From Cavia porcellus (lineage: Eukaryota; Chordata; Mammalia; Rodentia; Caviidae), in contig NW_026947484.1 in NCBI RefSeq assembly GCF_034190915.1, positions 185,250,982-185,314,981 of the forward strand: a DNA stretch of 64,000 nt. The letters run 5' to 3'. The position numbers and the translations under genes were made by a program. The notes below the pieces were generated by a model. It searched no databases. It was not told where the DNA came from and saw only the letters and a program-made list of their open reading frames with translations. The first letter of the stretch is position 1. Each line of letters begins with the position of its first letter. This document shows, in pieces, positions 1 through 12,607 of this stretch.

Positions 1-1083
1 CTAGGATCAGTTAAAATATGATACAATGTCACTTTTAATCCTAGATATAGGACCAGAGATTTACAACTCTCAGAATTCTTTGATCTCACTTTAAAACACT
101 ATCATTTAAACTAACACTTCCTCTGTAATATTTGTGTCATAAAAGAAAGTTAAACAACACTTCATGTTCTTTGTCCTTTCTGTCCTGAATGCATGGTCAT
201 TCTCATGACCCTTACCCACCACCCGATTAAATGACCACAACTTTATATGATTTTCATCTCCACTTGTCTTGTTCTTCCTTTGGTGACTTTCAGGTAATAA
301 AGTTCTGATGGTTGTGGCAGAAGTGATTGAAATGGAATAAGGTGACCATTCATTCAAAAATTATGAGTCATAGTCTAATTCAGTCCTGGATAGGCCATGC
401 ACACAGTTTTGTCAGTTCTGTATCAATATATTCATTCTAGTAAATGGGGAAACAATTAAACAAATAATAAGAAAAACATCCACTGTAGAGTGGAAAAGCA
501 ATGGAAATTAAGATTTCCATCTAAATCTAAGTAGCTAGAATTTTATCCAAAATAAGTACATAAAAGAGTGAAGAAGAAAATAGGGAAGGAAGGGGAGAAG
601 CCAAATGGTTCTAAACATGGAGCATCTAACACTATGACTAGTTTCTCACACCAAAATGACTAGGTTTGATATAGTATAACGCCTTTATAAAATAAATGAT
701 AATGAGTAAAACAAAACTACAGTTTGTTTAAGAAATAAAATGATTGTTTTTAAGATTCATACGGGTTACCTTAAAACAAATGTTCTAAATTACTTGGTTT
801 AGACAAAATATTTATTATGTTTGAAAAAAGAACTATTTTGGTACTATAAATACTGCCCTATAAGGCATGTCATATTCAGTATTTCTATATATTATTTAAG
901 AGAGTAACTTATTTAAATGTAAGTATCTCAGCTCTTGAATAACTTTTAATAACTTTGTGTGGTTAATTGCATTCTATTTTTATACAATTCAAGCATAGGA
1001 GGATATATGTATGGATATATAAACTATAATTATTGAAATTTTCAGCTATTCAAATTTAATCCATTTCCAGACGTTGATTGACA
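1..1083. other. AT-rich unique DNA, no gene seen
   Basis: No open frame longer than about 85 codons, no splice-bounded coding pattern and no repeat family I recognise. It is the left flank of the outer L1 insertion and ends at that element's target-site duplication. Confidence 0.5.
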
Positions 1084-1101
1084 AGAACATAAACTTTTCA
1101 A
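1084..1101. repeat. Left target-site duplication of outer L1
   Basis: AGAACATAAACTTTTCAA here pairs with AGAATGTAAACTTTTCAA at 13570-13587, 16 of 18 bases identical. The right copy follows directly on the A-rich 3' end of the outer L1, as target-primed reverse transcription predicts. The two mismatches fit an old insertion. Confidence 0.75.
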
Positions 1102-1762
1102 CACCTCCAGTGATCCAGAAGCAGGTAAGAGCCAGCGTGTGATGAGGGGCATGACCTGAAGGCTTCCGCAGCAATCTTTACATAGCTATGCAGCTGTGGG
1201 GCTCTGCGTGGAGCCTGGTATGGTCCTACCCAGCATCTCCAAATAGTCTGGGACATCTGGGTCATCATTCAGGTCCTGGTTGGGCTCTGCCAGGGACCAT
1301 CATGCAACAGGAAGCTGACACTCAATGAAGTGTGCAACAGGAACACCTTCCACTATCTAGCTGTGCAGCCCCAAGACTTTGCTCAGAACCTAGGTGGGTT
1401 CTACCTACCCAGTGACCCTGAAAAGATGGGGAGCTTTGTGTGCACTGAGTGGCATGAGCTGATGGTCTGCCCACTGTATTCCACATATCATTCAGCCTTA
1501 GTACACCACTCAGAACCTGATAGGGCCCAGCCCAGTGACCTCAAGCAGCCAAGAAACTTTGGTGAGCCAGGTGGGATGTGTTGAATATCTATCCACCACA
1601 GCCTCTCCAATTTATGCAGCCTTGCAGTGCCACTAGTGACCTGGTAAAGACAGACTAACATACCATACCCAACTGGGGACACTCTCTTCAGTAAAGACAG
1701 TCATCTTCAATCCAAGAAACAATGAGACTTTGCATTCAACTGTCCTAGGGGAATACAGGAAA

Positions 1763-2701
1763 ATGAAAAAATTAAAGGGCAAAATGAAATCACAAACCTC
1801 TAACCAATCCCAAGGAAGCCTAGAAGATGTGGACATACGAAACATGTAAGCCTTACGTCTAAAACTTCTGAAATGATAACAACTGAAATAAAGAAACAAC
1901 TCTATGAAGCTATTAAGGAACTCTGATCATAAATAATATTCCAAGTAAAAGAAAAAAATGATAAATGTAATAAAAGAAATGCTGAATACATCTAAAGAAG
2001 ACATAGTTAATAAATAGAAGTACACAGCAAGAAGACTGAAACCTTGAGTGACTGATATAGAAAAGAGCAAGATACAGAATTTCAAAACAAAATAATAGGA
2101 GATTAACACAGATTAATATATTGCATATTGATATTTTCAATGATATCAAAAACACTTTACAGAAGTAACAGCTGAAAATTTTCCAAACATGGGAAAGGAA
2201 ACTGACATACAGATAAGTGAAGCATATCAAATTCCAATTAGCTATAACCAAAATAAATCTACACCCAGACATACAATAATCAACATACCAGAAATTCACT
2301 ATAAGACTAGAATGTTAAAAGCTGTTAGAGAAAAGAAACAAATCACTTTTTTTTAATGTCATTCTAAATACTTTAATTCTATAACCTGAACAGCTATTTC
2401 GAAGATGACAATATGTAACTTATCAACCGGCAATTTCTTACCTTTAGTTTGTCTGTAATTTTGTATTATTTCTACCCTTTTTTTATCTCCATGTATTTTT
2501 TTTTCGTTTCCTTTTCTTTAAATAAAAAAAAAAGAAACAAATCCCTATAAAGGAAAGCCCATCAGAACCACAGCAGATTTCTCAACACAAACAATGAAGT
2601 CAAGAATAGCATGGAATGAAGCATTTCAAGTCCTAAAGGAAAATGACTTCTGACCCAGATTGACATACCCTGCAAACCTATCCTTTAAAATCAACAGAGA
2701 A
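1763..2701 (+). pseudogene. L1 ORF1 remnant, N-terminal part (outer L1)
   Basis: The ATG at 1763 lies in the same GGAAAATGA context as the intact ORF1 at 43911. The following bases align with the intact gene through the coiled-coil, RRM and first part of the C-terminal domain, but many stops interrupt them. The family protein is the L1 RNA-binding trimer. The alignment stops at 2701 in the sequence corresponding to the KLSFKID motif and resumes at 8818, across a nested L1. A second, small insertion lies at about 2345-2529. Confidence 0.8.
2345..2529 (+). mobile_element. 5'-truncated L1 3'-end insertion, about 185 bp
   Basis: AAAAGAAACAAATC occurs at 2331-2344 and again at 2530-2543, a perfect 14-bp target-site duplication. 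The sequence between does not fit ORF1, while the bases on either side are continuous ORF1 (the [10 protein letters not shown] region). The insert resembles the last part of the L1 3'UTR (compare GGTAATTTCTTAC near 49885) and ends in AAATAAAAAAAAAA. It is therefore an extremely short L1 tail retroposed into the outer L1's ORF1. Confidence 0.75.
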
Positions 2702-2971
2702 GGCAGCACCTCCCAAGGGAAAAGTGCACAAGGTGATTTCCAGCCCACAGGAAAGCTCTGGAACATCACTCCAAGGCCAGTAAGGCACTATTCAGCATCC
2801 TAAACCACCAGGACACACCAGAGGATGTTGTGGTCCTATCTGGGCCAAGCCCAGCAATGCCCAAGTGGCCCACAGCTGCCTGCATTCTGCCTCATAAGCT
2901 GAAAGTGTGTGAGGTGATTTCCAGACCATGGGGAAGTTGCCACATTGCTCTGCTCCCATATATACTGGAAA

Positions 2972-4000
2972 ATGACAAAACAAAACACCAAAATGCAATT
3001 CCAGTCCTCCAGCCCATCCCAAGCAAGCCTAGGAGACATGGACATAGAAGAAAATGTATGCCAAACACTTAAAACTCCTGAAATCATAGCAACTGAAGTA
3101 AAGAAACAACTCTGAGAAGCTGTAAACGAACTCGAATCATTAAAAATCTCCCAGGTAAAAGAAAAAGTGATAAATGTAATGAAAGAAGTGTTAAACACAT
3201 CTAAAGAAGACAAAGTTAAAATTTAGAGGAACAACACCAAAAGATGGAAACCTTGAATGAACAATGTAAGAAACAGAATGCATGAAGAAGATTCAAGGAA
3301 ATATGCAGGAATCAAAAATTCCATCGAAAGTTGGCAAAACCACCTCAGTGAAAGAGAAGATAGAATTTCAGACTTAAAGATCATATAGTAACTAGGGAAC
3401 AGGAAAGGATAGATGGTTAAAAATAAGGAATCAGGAAATAAATTCATTGGCTGCAAGATGATACAAAGAAAAACGACATAAGATTGATAGGGATAAATGA
3501 AAAAGAAGGGGACAACACAAATGTTATCAAGAGGCTATTTACAGACGTACTAGCTGAAAATTTCCCAAACATAAGAGTGGAAACTGGCATACAGATCACT
3601 GAAGCATATTCCATAAATATGATAACCAAAATAAAACTACACCCAGACATAATAATCAATGTCCCAGAAATCCAACGTAAGAACAGACTATTACAAGCTG
3701 TTAGAGGAAAGAGACAGATGAACTATAAAGAAAAGTCTATCAGCATCACAGCAGACTTCTCAACACAAACAAGAAGTCAAGAAGATCATGGAGTGAAGTA
3801 TTTCAGATCTTAAAGGAAATTGACTTCCAAACCAGGTTGATGTACCCTGCAAAACTGTCCTTCAAAATGGATAGAGAAAAAGATACTTCCATGACAAAGT
3901 ACAGCTAAAGAACTTCATGACTGTGAAACAACACTGCAAAGAATACTGAAAACATTCTAGATAAACACAGGAAAAAAGCATTAAGCAAGGCAAACAATCA
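2972..4000 (+). pseudogene. L1 ORF1 remnant (inner L1)
   Basis: Starts at an ATG in the same context as the intact copy and aligns along its whole length. The best preserved stretch, 3484-3813, encodes the RRM-like and early C-terminal domain, with the family motif MIGINEKEGDN and an ADFSTQT segment matching ADFSAQT in the intact copy. Stops and a frameshift break both ends, so it cannot make the full RNA-binding protein. Confidence 0.85.
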
Positions 4001-4018
4001 GAGTGGGAAGATAAAGAA

Positions 4019-7000
4019 TCAACAGCACAAAGATAACATGTAAAAAGTAAATATCAGTTATAGCCATTAATGTAAATGTAATGTAAATGACTTCAATCAC
4101 CAATTAAAAGAAACAAACTGGCAGGATGGGTAAAGAAACAACATCTAACCATATGCTGTCTACAAAAAACTTATCTCAACCAAAAGGAAACTGATAGACT
4201 GAAAGTCAAAGACTGGAAAACAATACTTCATACAACAGGAACTCCCAAAAAAGCAGGGTAGCAATTTCAGGAAATGTGAACTTCAAACCAAGAATAATAC
4301 AAAGTGATAAAGAAGGTCACTACATACTAGCTAGCAGAAAACTTCATGAGGAAGGATAACAATCTTAAATATCTATTCACCACATTTGGAAGCACCCAGC
4401 TACACAAAACGAATATTAACAGAAATGAAAAACCAAATAATCAATAACACAATTATTACAGCTGACATTAACATACCACTGACACAAAGTGACAGATCAA
4501 CTAGACAGAAAATTAGCAAAGAAATCACAGAACTGAATCACACCTGTGAACAAATGGACTTGGTGGACGTATACAGAGTGTTCCTCCCAAGAACATCAGG
4601 ATGTACATTCTTCTCAGCACCACATGAGACATTCGCTAAAATAGACCAAATATTGGCCCACATAACATGCTTAAAATGTAAAAGAATTGAAATTATCCTA
4701 TGCAAGTTATTGGATCATAACGCAATGAAATTAAAAATTAATGACAAAAGAAACTACAAAAAACCCACAAACACATGGAAATTGAATAATGCACTCCTGA
4801 GCAGTCAGGGCATAACAGAGGAAATTAAAGAAGAAACTAAACAATGTCTACAAGCAAATGAAACACAAATACATTCTACCACAACTTGTGGGATGCAATA
4901 AAAGCAGGGCTCAGAGGAAAATTTATTGCAGTGAGTTCCTACATCAGGAAAACAATGAAAACAAATAACCAACCTGATGTTACACCTCAAACATCTAGAA
5001 AAAGAAGAGCAAGTCACGCCCAAAGCCAAATGAAGGGAAGAAACAATAAAGATTAGAGCAAAAATCAGTGCAATAGAGACTAAGAAAATAATACAATATA
5101 AATTATATTATAATTTAACAATATAAACAATATAAAGAACAAATGAATAAATGTTGGTTCTTTGAAAGAATAAATAAATTTGATAAGCCCCTAGCCAACC
5201 TTACTAAAAAAGCAAAGAAAAGCTCAAATTCATGCAATAAGGAATGAAAAGGATGAAATCATTACGGACCCTATGGAAATGCATAAGATCATCAATACCT
5301 ACTTTGAAAACCTCTACTTTCATAGACTTGATAACACAGAAGAAATGGACAGATTCCTAGAAATATATGAATCGCCAAAACTGTATCAAGAAGATGTAAA
5401 ACCCAATTTCAATTAATGAAATTGAATTAAATTAAATTAAATTCATTGGTGTAATCCATCCTTCCCAACAAAAAAAAGCCCCAATCCAGACAGAATTTTT
5501 TGCAGAATTCTACAAGAAATTCAAAGAAAACTTAATGCCAACACTCCTTAAACTCTTCAATGAAATTAAAAGAGAAGCAATTCTCCCTAACTCATTCCTG
5601 GAATCAAGTATTATCCTAGTATGAAAACCAGAGAAAGACAACCAAAAAAGAGAACTACAGGCCAATCTCCGTAATGAACACAGATGCAAAAAATCTCAAT
5701 AAAATATTGGCAAACAGGGTGCAGCAAATCATTAAGAAAATTATATAGCATGTCCAAGTGGGATTCATCTCGGGCATGCAGGGATAGTTCAACATACACA
5801 GATCAATAAGTATAATCCACCATATCATTAGAGCCAAAAAATATTTACATGGTCATTTCTATAGATGCAGAAAAAGCTTTTTATAAGGTCCAACACTGAT
5901 TCATGATTAAATAACCCTTACAGAAAATAGATGGTGTTTAGCTCAATGAGATAAAAGCCATCTAGACAAATCAACAGCCAGCTTCATATTAAATGGCCCA
6001 AAACTCTAAAATCAGGAAAATGTCAAGGATGTCCATTGTCACCACTCCTATTCAGTAAAATACTGGAAATATAAGATACAGCAATTAGACAAGAGAGAGA
6101 AATAAAAGGAATAAATATATGAAATGAAGAGGTTAAAAAATAATTATTTGTAGATGACATGATACTGTACATAAAGGCCCCCAAAACTCCATTGAAAGAC
6201 TCCTGGGTATAATAAATCCACTAATGTAGCTGGATACAAAGTCAACACTCAAAAATCCATAACATTCCTATACATAAATGACAAAGTCACTGAGAGAGAA
6301 ATAAGAGAAGCCACACCCTTCACACTAGCATCCAAAAAAAAAAAAAAAAAAAAAAAAAAGAAATACTTAGGAATTAATCTCATGAAGAAGTAAAAGATTT
6401 ACACAGGGAAATTATAACACCCTGAAAAGAGAAATTGAAGATCTCAGAAAATGGAAAGACATCTCTTGTTCATAGATAGGAAGAATAAATATTGAGAAAA
6501 TGGCCATTCTCCCAAAACTGTTAAAAAGATTCAATGCAATGCCAATGAAAATACCACTAACATACCTCATAGATCTAAAGAAATCACTCCTAAAATTCAT
6601 CTGGAACCAGAAGAAACCTAGAATAACAAAGGCAATTCTAAGCAGCAAGGCAAGGCAGGAGGGCATCACAATCCCTGACTTGAAGTTATACTACAAAGCT
6701 ACCTTAAAAAAATGAAAATGGTACTGGAATAAGAACAGATCTAAAGATCAATGGAATAGATTAGAAGATACAACCACAACTACAAACACCTTGTCTTTGA
6801 TAAGGGGGCAAAACATGTTCATTGGAAGAACGATAATCTCTTTAATAAATGATGCTTGGAAAATTGGCTCTCTATATGCCAAAAAATAAAACTAGACCCA
6901 TGCCATATGCTAAATTAAAACCATATACTAAATTAAAATCTAAATGGATCAAATATCTAAATATTAAACAGAAACACTAAATCTGCTAGAACACAAATTA

Positions 7001-7868
7001 AATAGAAATTTTGAAGACATATGGATAGGTAGAAAATTCATGAACAAAAATCAAACCACATGGAAAATTCTTCCCAGCATCAATAACTGGGATAATGTCT
7101 TACTAAAAAGTTTTTGCATGTCAAAAGTAATCTCCCACAGAGTGAAAAAAAACCCACAAATTGAGAAAATATTTTAGTCAACTGTCCCTCAGACAAAGGA
7201 GTTTTATCTAGCACATAGAAAGAATTAAAAAAAAATTCAGACCCCCAAAATTCAAAGACCCAATCCAAAAATGGGCACCTGAGATGAATACACAGTTCTC
7301 AGATGAAGAAATACAAATGGAAAATAAATACATGGAAAAATGTTCAGCATCACTGGTTCTCAGAAAAATACCAAAAAAACCATACTGAGATTCTATCTCA
7401 CTCCAGAAAGAATGGCCAGGATAAAGAAAATTATCCATAACACATGCTGGAGAGGCTTGGGGGAAAAGGAACACTTCTGCACTGTTTGTGGGCGTGCTGA
7501 CTGGTACAATCACTGTGGAGGTCAGTCTGGAGATTTCTCAAAAATGGGTTTGGAATTCCCATTTGACTCAGTTATTCTACTTCTTGGCATATTCCAAGAA
7601 GAAGTGATATATGATATATGCAATATATATGCACCCATGTTTGTAGCAACACAATTTGTTACAGCCAGATCTTGGAAACCACCTAAATGCCCATCAACTG
7701 AGGAATGGATTTAAAAAGTGGTATTTTAATACAATGGAATACTACTCAGTTATAAAGAATAATCACATTGAAATATCAATAAGTAAATGGATGTAACTTG
7801 AGACCATACTCATAAGTGAAATAAATCAAACTGACATGTCCTAAATACCGTATTGTCTCCCTAGTGTA
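4019..7868 (+). pseudogene. L1 ORF2 remnant (inner L1)
   Basis: ORF2 of L1 encodes an endonuclease, a reverse transcriptase and a C-terminal Cys-rich domain. Here the endonuclease part survives as a 171-codon frame (4386-4901) containing the DRSTRQKISKEI and KIDQILAH motifs. The reverse-transcriptase region includes an ADD core near 6150 but is full of frameshifts. The C-terminal part near 7340-7714 keeps the sequence around the Cys-rich motif and [15 protein letters not shown] 26-A run at 6334 disrupts the region after the RT core. Non-functional. Confidence 0.85.
6334..6359 (+). repeat. A26 homopolymer inside L1 ORF2
   Basis: Uninterrupted run of 26 A where the intact ORF2 (near 47295) has only a short A run (GCAAAAAAATGAAA). 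It is a slippage expansion of a pre-existing A-rich codon stretch and not a retroposed tail, because ORF2 continues on both sides without duplication. Confidence 0.85.
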
Positions 7869-8817
7869 AGAAATGTTAACAGTACATAACACGCAAAATC
7901 CTCAATAAATACAGTGAAAGGAGAAAAAATAGTATCTCAGGGAAAGGGAGAAAAAAGAAAAAGGAAGGGAAAAGAAAAAAATATCTAAAATTGTTTAAAC
8001 ACATGTTAGCTAAGATGGCTGTGCTCCAAATTCTATCAGTTCTTGGAACAAAATTGTTAACATTCCTAGGACTGGAACATTTGTGCATATTATTGTATGG
8101 AGATCTGAGGAACTCTTGATGATCATTATGTAAAATAACAACCCTAGTTATGCTCATATAACCTTGTTTTGAAGGTCTGTATTTTCAGTGTTTTGGACTC
8201 TGCTATTGTTATTTATTTGTCTTTTATTTTTCATGTTTTTCTAGGAATTTGGGGTTTTTTTGTTTTGTTTTTCTTCCAATATAGAAAGGATAGGTTACAT
8301 GTAGAGGATTATACATGCGTAGAACTTCTAAATAGTTTAAGAGAATTGATTATAATATGCGTGATGAAATGAATAGCTACTTTGGAGAAAAAGAGACATT
8401 ATTTTATCCATTGCTAATTCTGTATCGTCATGCTGTAAAATCCATTAATGCTTTTATTCTTGTTTAGAGTGGTTTTAGTCTGCTTTATGTTGTTTAATTT
8501 TGACACACATGAAGGTATGGATAGCTATTTTTTTAGAGAACAAGAGATATTATAGCAGTCATTGCTGGTTTTCCTACTGTCTGGTTTTGAAGGCCTGTAA
8601 TATCTTCATCACTCTCTTCTGATAAGTTTAACACTATTTTGTTTTGTGTGTGAAGCTGTGGACAACTATTTGGAAGAAAACAAGAGACATTATGGTAGCC
8701 ACTTTAGCTCTCCTATAGTCTTGCTTTGAAATCTGTGTCACTTACATTATTTTCTTCTGATGTGCTTTGTTCTGCTCCATTATGTTTAGTTTTACCCTCT
8801 TTAAAATAAAATTTTAA
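7869..8817 (+). repeat. L1 3'UTR with about 145-bp tandem modules (inner L1)
   Basis: After a purine-rich start (7915-7985) the UTR repeats a unit whose landmarks are GAATAGCTAC (8371), GGATAGCTAT (8519) and GGACAACTAT (8660), each followed by an AAGAGACATTAT-like segment, a GCCATTGCT-like segment and TTTTGAAG. The spacings are 148 and 141 bp. The last unit ends in TTTAAAATAAAATTTTAAAA at the 3' end. Confidence 0.75.
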
Positions 8818-8990
8818 AAAATCAATGGACAAATAAGGTACTTCCACAATAACAGCTAAGTACTTCATGACCACTACTCCAACCCTGCAAAGAACAGTCA
8901 TGTTCTAGAAAGACATAAAAATATCTATGGCTTCAAGAACACCTACAGAAAGAAAACACAAAGCAGCACAAATAACTAAACAGAGGGTAA
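8818..8990 (+). pseudogene. L1 ORF1 remnant, C-terminal end (outer L1)
   Basis: Continues the ORF1 alignment broken at 2701. The bases match the [13 protein letters not shown]...KPTLQK end of the intact ORF1, which proves that 2702-8817 is an insertion and not an adjacent element. Frames are broken. Confidence 0.75.
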
Positions 8991-9002
8991 GGATAAAGCC
9001 CC

Positions 9003-12000
9003 AACAGCAGAAGGCTAATATAACAAAAATAAGCCAATATTTATCACTTATAGCCATTAATGTTAATGGCCAGATTTCACCAATTAAAAGAATCTGATTG
9101 GCAGAATGGATCAAGAAACAACATCCATATGCTGTATACAAGAAACCTATCTAATCCAAAAGGAAATTTATCAACTGAAAGTCAAAGGTTGGAAAACTAT
9201 ACTTCATGCAACATGAACCCCCCAAAAGCAGGTGTAGCTATTCTGTTTGCAGACAATGTGAACTTCAAAAAAGGAATGATCCAAAGAGATAAAGAAGGTC
9301 ACTATGTAATGTGTAGCAGAAAGCCTCAAGAGGAAGAGATAATAATCTTAAATATATATGTACTAAATATGGAAGCACCCAGCTATATAAAACAAATACT
9401 AATAGAAATGAAAAAATAAACAAACAATAATACAATTATAATAGGAGAACTTTACACCCCATTGACACAAAGAGGCAGATCAATGAGGCAGCTAATCAGC
9501 AAAGAAATAAAGGAACTGTATCAAATTTATGAACAAATGAAATTAATAGATTTATACACAGCATTCCACCCAACAACATAAGGATATACACTCTTCTCAG
9601 CTTCACATGGGACATTCTATAAAATATCCACATTCTAGCCCATTGAAGATGCTTAAGTAAATGCAAAAGAACTTAAATTATCCCATGAATATTATCTGAC
9701 CATAGTTCAATAAAACTAGAAATCCATGACAAAAGAAACTGCAAAATCCCCATAAATCATTCCTGAACTATCAATGGGTCACAGAAGAAATTAAAAAAGA
9801 AATTAAACAATATCTACAAGTAAACAAAAAAATATCTATACAACTTACTGGAACCTGTGGGATGCAATGAAAGCAATACTTAGAAGGAAATGTATTGTGG
9901 TAAATTCCCACATTGAAAATCCAGTACTAACAGAAATAAACCACCAGATGCTACCCCGCAAATATCTAGAAAAGGAAGAGCAAGTCAAGCCCAATGCCAA
10001 ATGAAGGGGGGAAATGCTAAAGACAAGAGTGAAAATCAATGCGATTATGCTCTTGAGACCAAGGAAACAACCCAAGCAATTAATGAATCAAGGAGTTGGT
10101 TCTTTCAAAGAATAAATAAAATTGATAAGCACCTCGCCAGCCTTTTTTTTTTAAAAAAAGAAAAACTGAAATTCATTCAATAAGGAATCAAAAGGGCAAA
10201 ACCACTACAGACCCTGTGAAAATACAGAAAATCCTCAATACCTTCTTCAAAAACCTCTACTCTCATAGGTTTGATAACACAGAAGAAACACAGAGATTCC
10301 TAGAAATGTATGAATTACCAAAGCTGAATCAAGAAGATGTACAGTTGCTGAATAATCCAACTTCAATGAATGAAATTAAATATAATTATAACCTTACTAA
10401 TAAAGCAAAGCCCAGCACTTGATGAATTCACTACTGAATTTCATAAGAAATTCAGGAAAGACTTAATGCCAAAACTCCTCAAATTCTTCAATGAAATTAA
10501 AAGGGAAGCAATTCTCCTTAACTCATTACTGGAGGCAAGTATTACCCTAATACCAAAACTAGAGAAAGTTCCAATCAAAAAAGAGAACTACAAGCCAATC
10601 TCCCTAATGAACATAGATGCAAAAATCCTCAAAAATGCTGGCAAATAAAGCAGCAAATCATCAAGAAGATTTTGTACACCATGTCCAAGTGGGATTCATC
10701 CCAGGAATGCAGGGTTAGTTTAATATACAAATTAATAAATATAATACATCATATCAATAGATCCAAAGATAATAATCACATGATCATTTCAGTAGATTCA
10801 GAAAAAGCTTTTGATAAAATACAACACTCATTCATGGTAAGTACTCTATGGAAAATCAGAATGGATGGTGTCTACCTCAATCTGATAAAAGCCATCTAGA
10901 CAAATCAACAGCCAGCATCATATTAAATGGTCAAAAACTGAAACTTTCCACTCTAAAATTTGGAAAAGGACAAGACTGTCCATTATCACCACTCCTATTC
11001 AATATAATACTGGAAATATTAGAGGGTAATTAAATAAGAGAGAGAAATAAAAGGAATAAAGATAGAGAGGAAGAGGTTAAACTATCATTATTTGCAGATA
11101 ACGTGATACTCTACATAAAAGACCTACAAAACTCTATTGAAAGACTTCTAGATGTAATACCAAATTCATTAATGTAGCTGGATACAAAATCAATACTAGA
11201 ACATTAATAGCATTCCTTTACACAAGAAAAACATATTAACTGGGAGAAAAATAAGAGAAACTATATCCTTCACAAGAACATCCAAAAAAATGAAATCCTT
11301 ATGATTTCAAGTAAAAGATATATTCATTGAAAATTATGGGACCCAAAAAAATGAATTTGAAGTGAATCTCAGAAAATGGAAAGACATTCCTTGTTTATGG
11401 ATAGGAAAACAAGCATTGTGAAAATGGCCATTCTCATAATATTATACAAATTTAATACAATTCCAATCAAAATACCATTAGCATACCTCACAGAAATAAA
11501 GAATCATTCCTAAACTCAATCAGAATAGATGTAGAATAGAAAACAATCTGGGTAACAAACGTAAGGCAGGCAGAATCACAATCCTTGACTTGAAGTTATA
11601 CTACAAAGCTACTTTGATAAACTGGCTTTTTATATGCTGAAAATTAAAACTGGACACATGCTTATCAGCATGTACTAAACTAAAGTCAAAATGGATCAAA
11701 GATCTGAATATTAAAAGAGAAACACTAAATCTGTGGGAAGATTAATCTTGGAGACATAGAAGTAGGCAGAGAATTCATGAACAAAAATAAAATTTCCCAG
11801 GAAATACTTCTCAGAATCTGTACCTGGGATCTTGTCCTGTTAAAAAGTTTTTGCATGTTGAAAGAAATCTCCAATAGAGTGAAAAGATAACCTACAAATT
11901 GGGGGAAAAAAATCTTAGTCAACTGTCCCTCAGACAAAGGAGATTTATTGAGCACATATAAAGAATTTTTTAAAAATCAGGCTCCTAAAATTCAATGACC

Positions 12001-12607
12001 TAATCCAAAAATGGGCATCTGAGATGAATACACACTTCTCAGATAAACACAAATGGCAAATAAATACATGAATAAAATACTCCACATCAATGATCATTAG
12101 AGAAATGCAAATTAAAACAACACTGTGATTTAATCTCACTCCAGAAAGGATGGCCAGGATCAAGAAAATCAAATGCTTCAGAGACTGTGGGGAAAAGCAA
12201 CTCTTCTGCAATGTTTGTGGGAATATAGACTGATGCAACCACTGTGGAGGTCAGTCTGGAAGTTCCTCAAAAAGCTGGGATTGGAGGTTCCATTTGATCC
12301 AGCTATTCCACTTCTGAGTATATTCTCAGAAGAACTGAAAACATCATACCGCAGTGATATATGTGCACCATGTTTACAGCAGCACAATTTGTAATAGCTA
12401 AATCTGGGAAACCACCCAAATGCCCATCAACTGAGAAATAGATTTTTTAAAATGTGGTATTTTTATATACTGGAATACTAGCTCAGCTATAAATAATGAC
12501 CGCATTGAAGCTTTTATAGGTAAATGGATGTGACTTGAGACCATATTCATAAGAGAAAAAAATTCAAACTCACATGTGTAAAATACTGTGTTGTCTTCCT
12601 AGTGTAA
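9003..12607 (+). pseudogene. L1 ORF2 remnant (outer L1)
   Basis: Aligns with the ORF2 at 44983-48819. The endonuclease N-terminal half is readable at 9060-9419 ([14 protein letters not shown]). The RT fingers and palm appear as short frames at 10216-11033, with EKAFDKIQH and [14 protein letters not shown] core close to FAD is seen near 11092, and the Cys-rich tail lies at 12173-12394. About 150 bp is missing near 11610, between the YYKAT and NW motifs. Multiple stops; dead. Confidence 0.85.

Larger units (their letters stand above)
2702..8817 (+). mobile_element. Inner full-length LINE-1 nested in ORF1 of the outer L1
   Basis: Sense element with a 5'UTR (2702-2971), ORF1 remnant (2972 to about 4000), ORF2 remnant (about 4019-7868) and 3'UTR (7869-8817). 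The flanks AAAATCAACAGAGAA (2687-2701) and AAAATCAATGGACAA (8818-8832) match at 12 of 15 positions and act as a diverged target-site duplication. Outer ORF1 is continuous across the junction. All frames are broken. The 26-A run at 6334-6359 is a later expansion inside ORF2. The 5'UTR carries two related segments of about 40 bp at 2721 and 2902. Confidence 0.85.

Noticed and set aside
6334..6359. A26 as the tail of another retroposon
   Set aside because: L1 ORF2 is continuous on both sides with no target-site duplication.
7340..7714. 124-codon open frame as a host gene
   Set aside because: It is the Cys-rich C-terminal part of inner L1 ORF2 ([14 protein letters not shown]).
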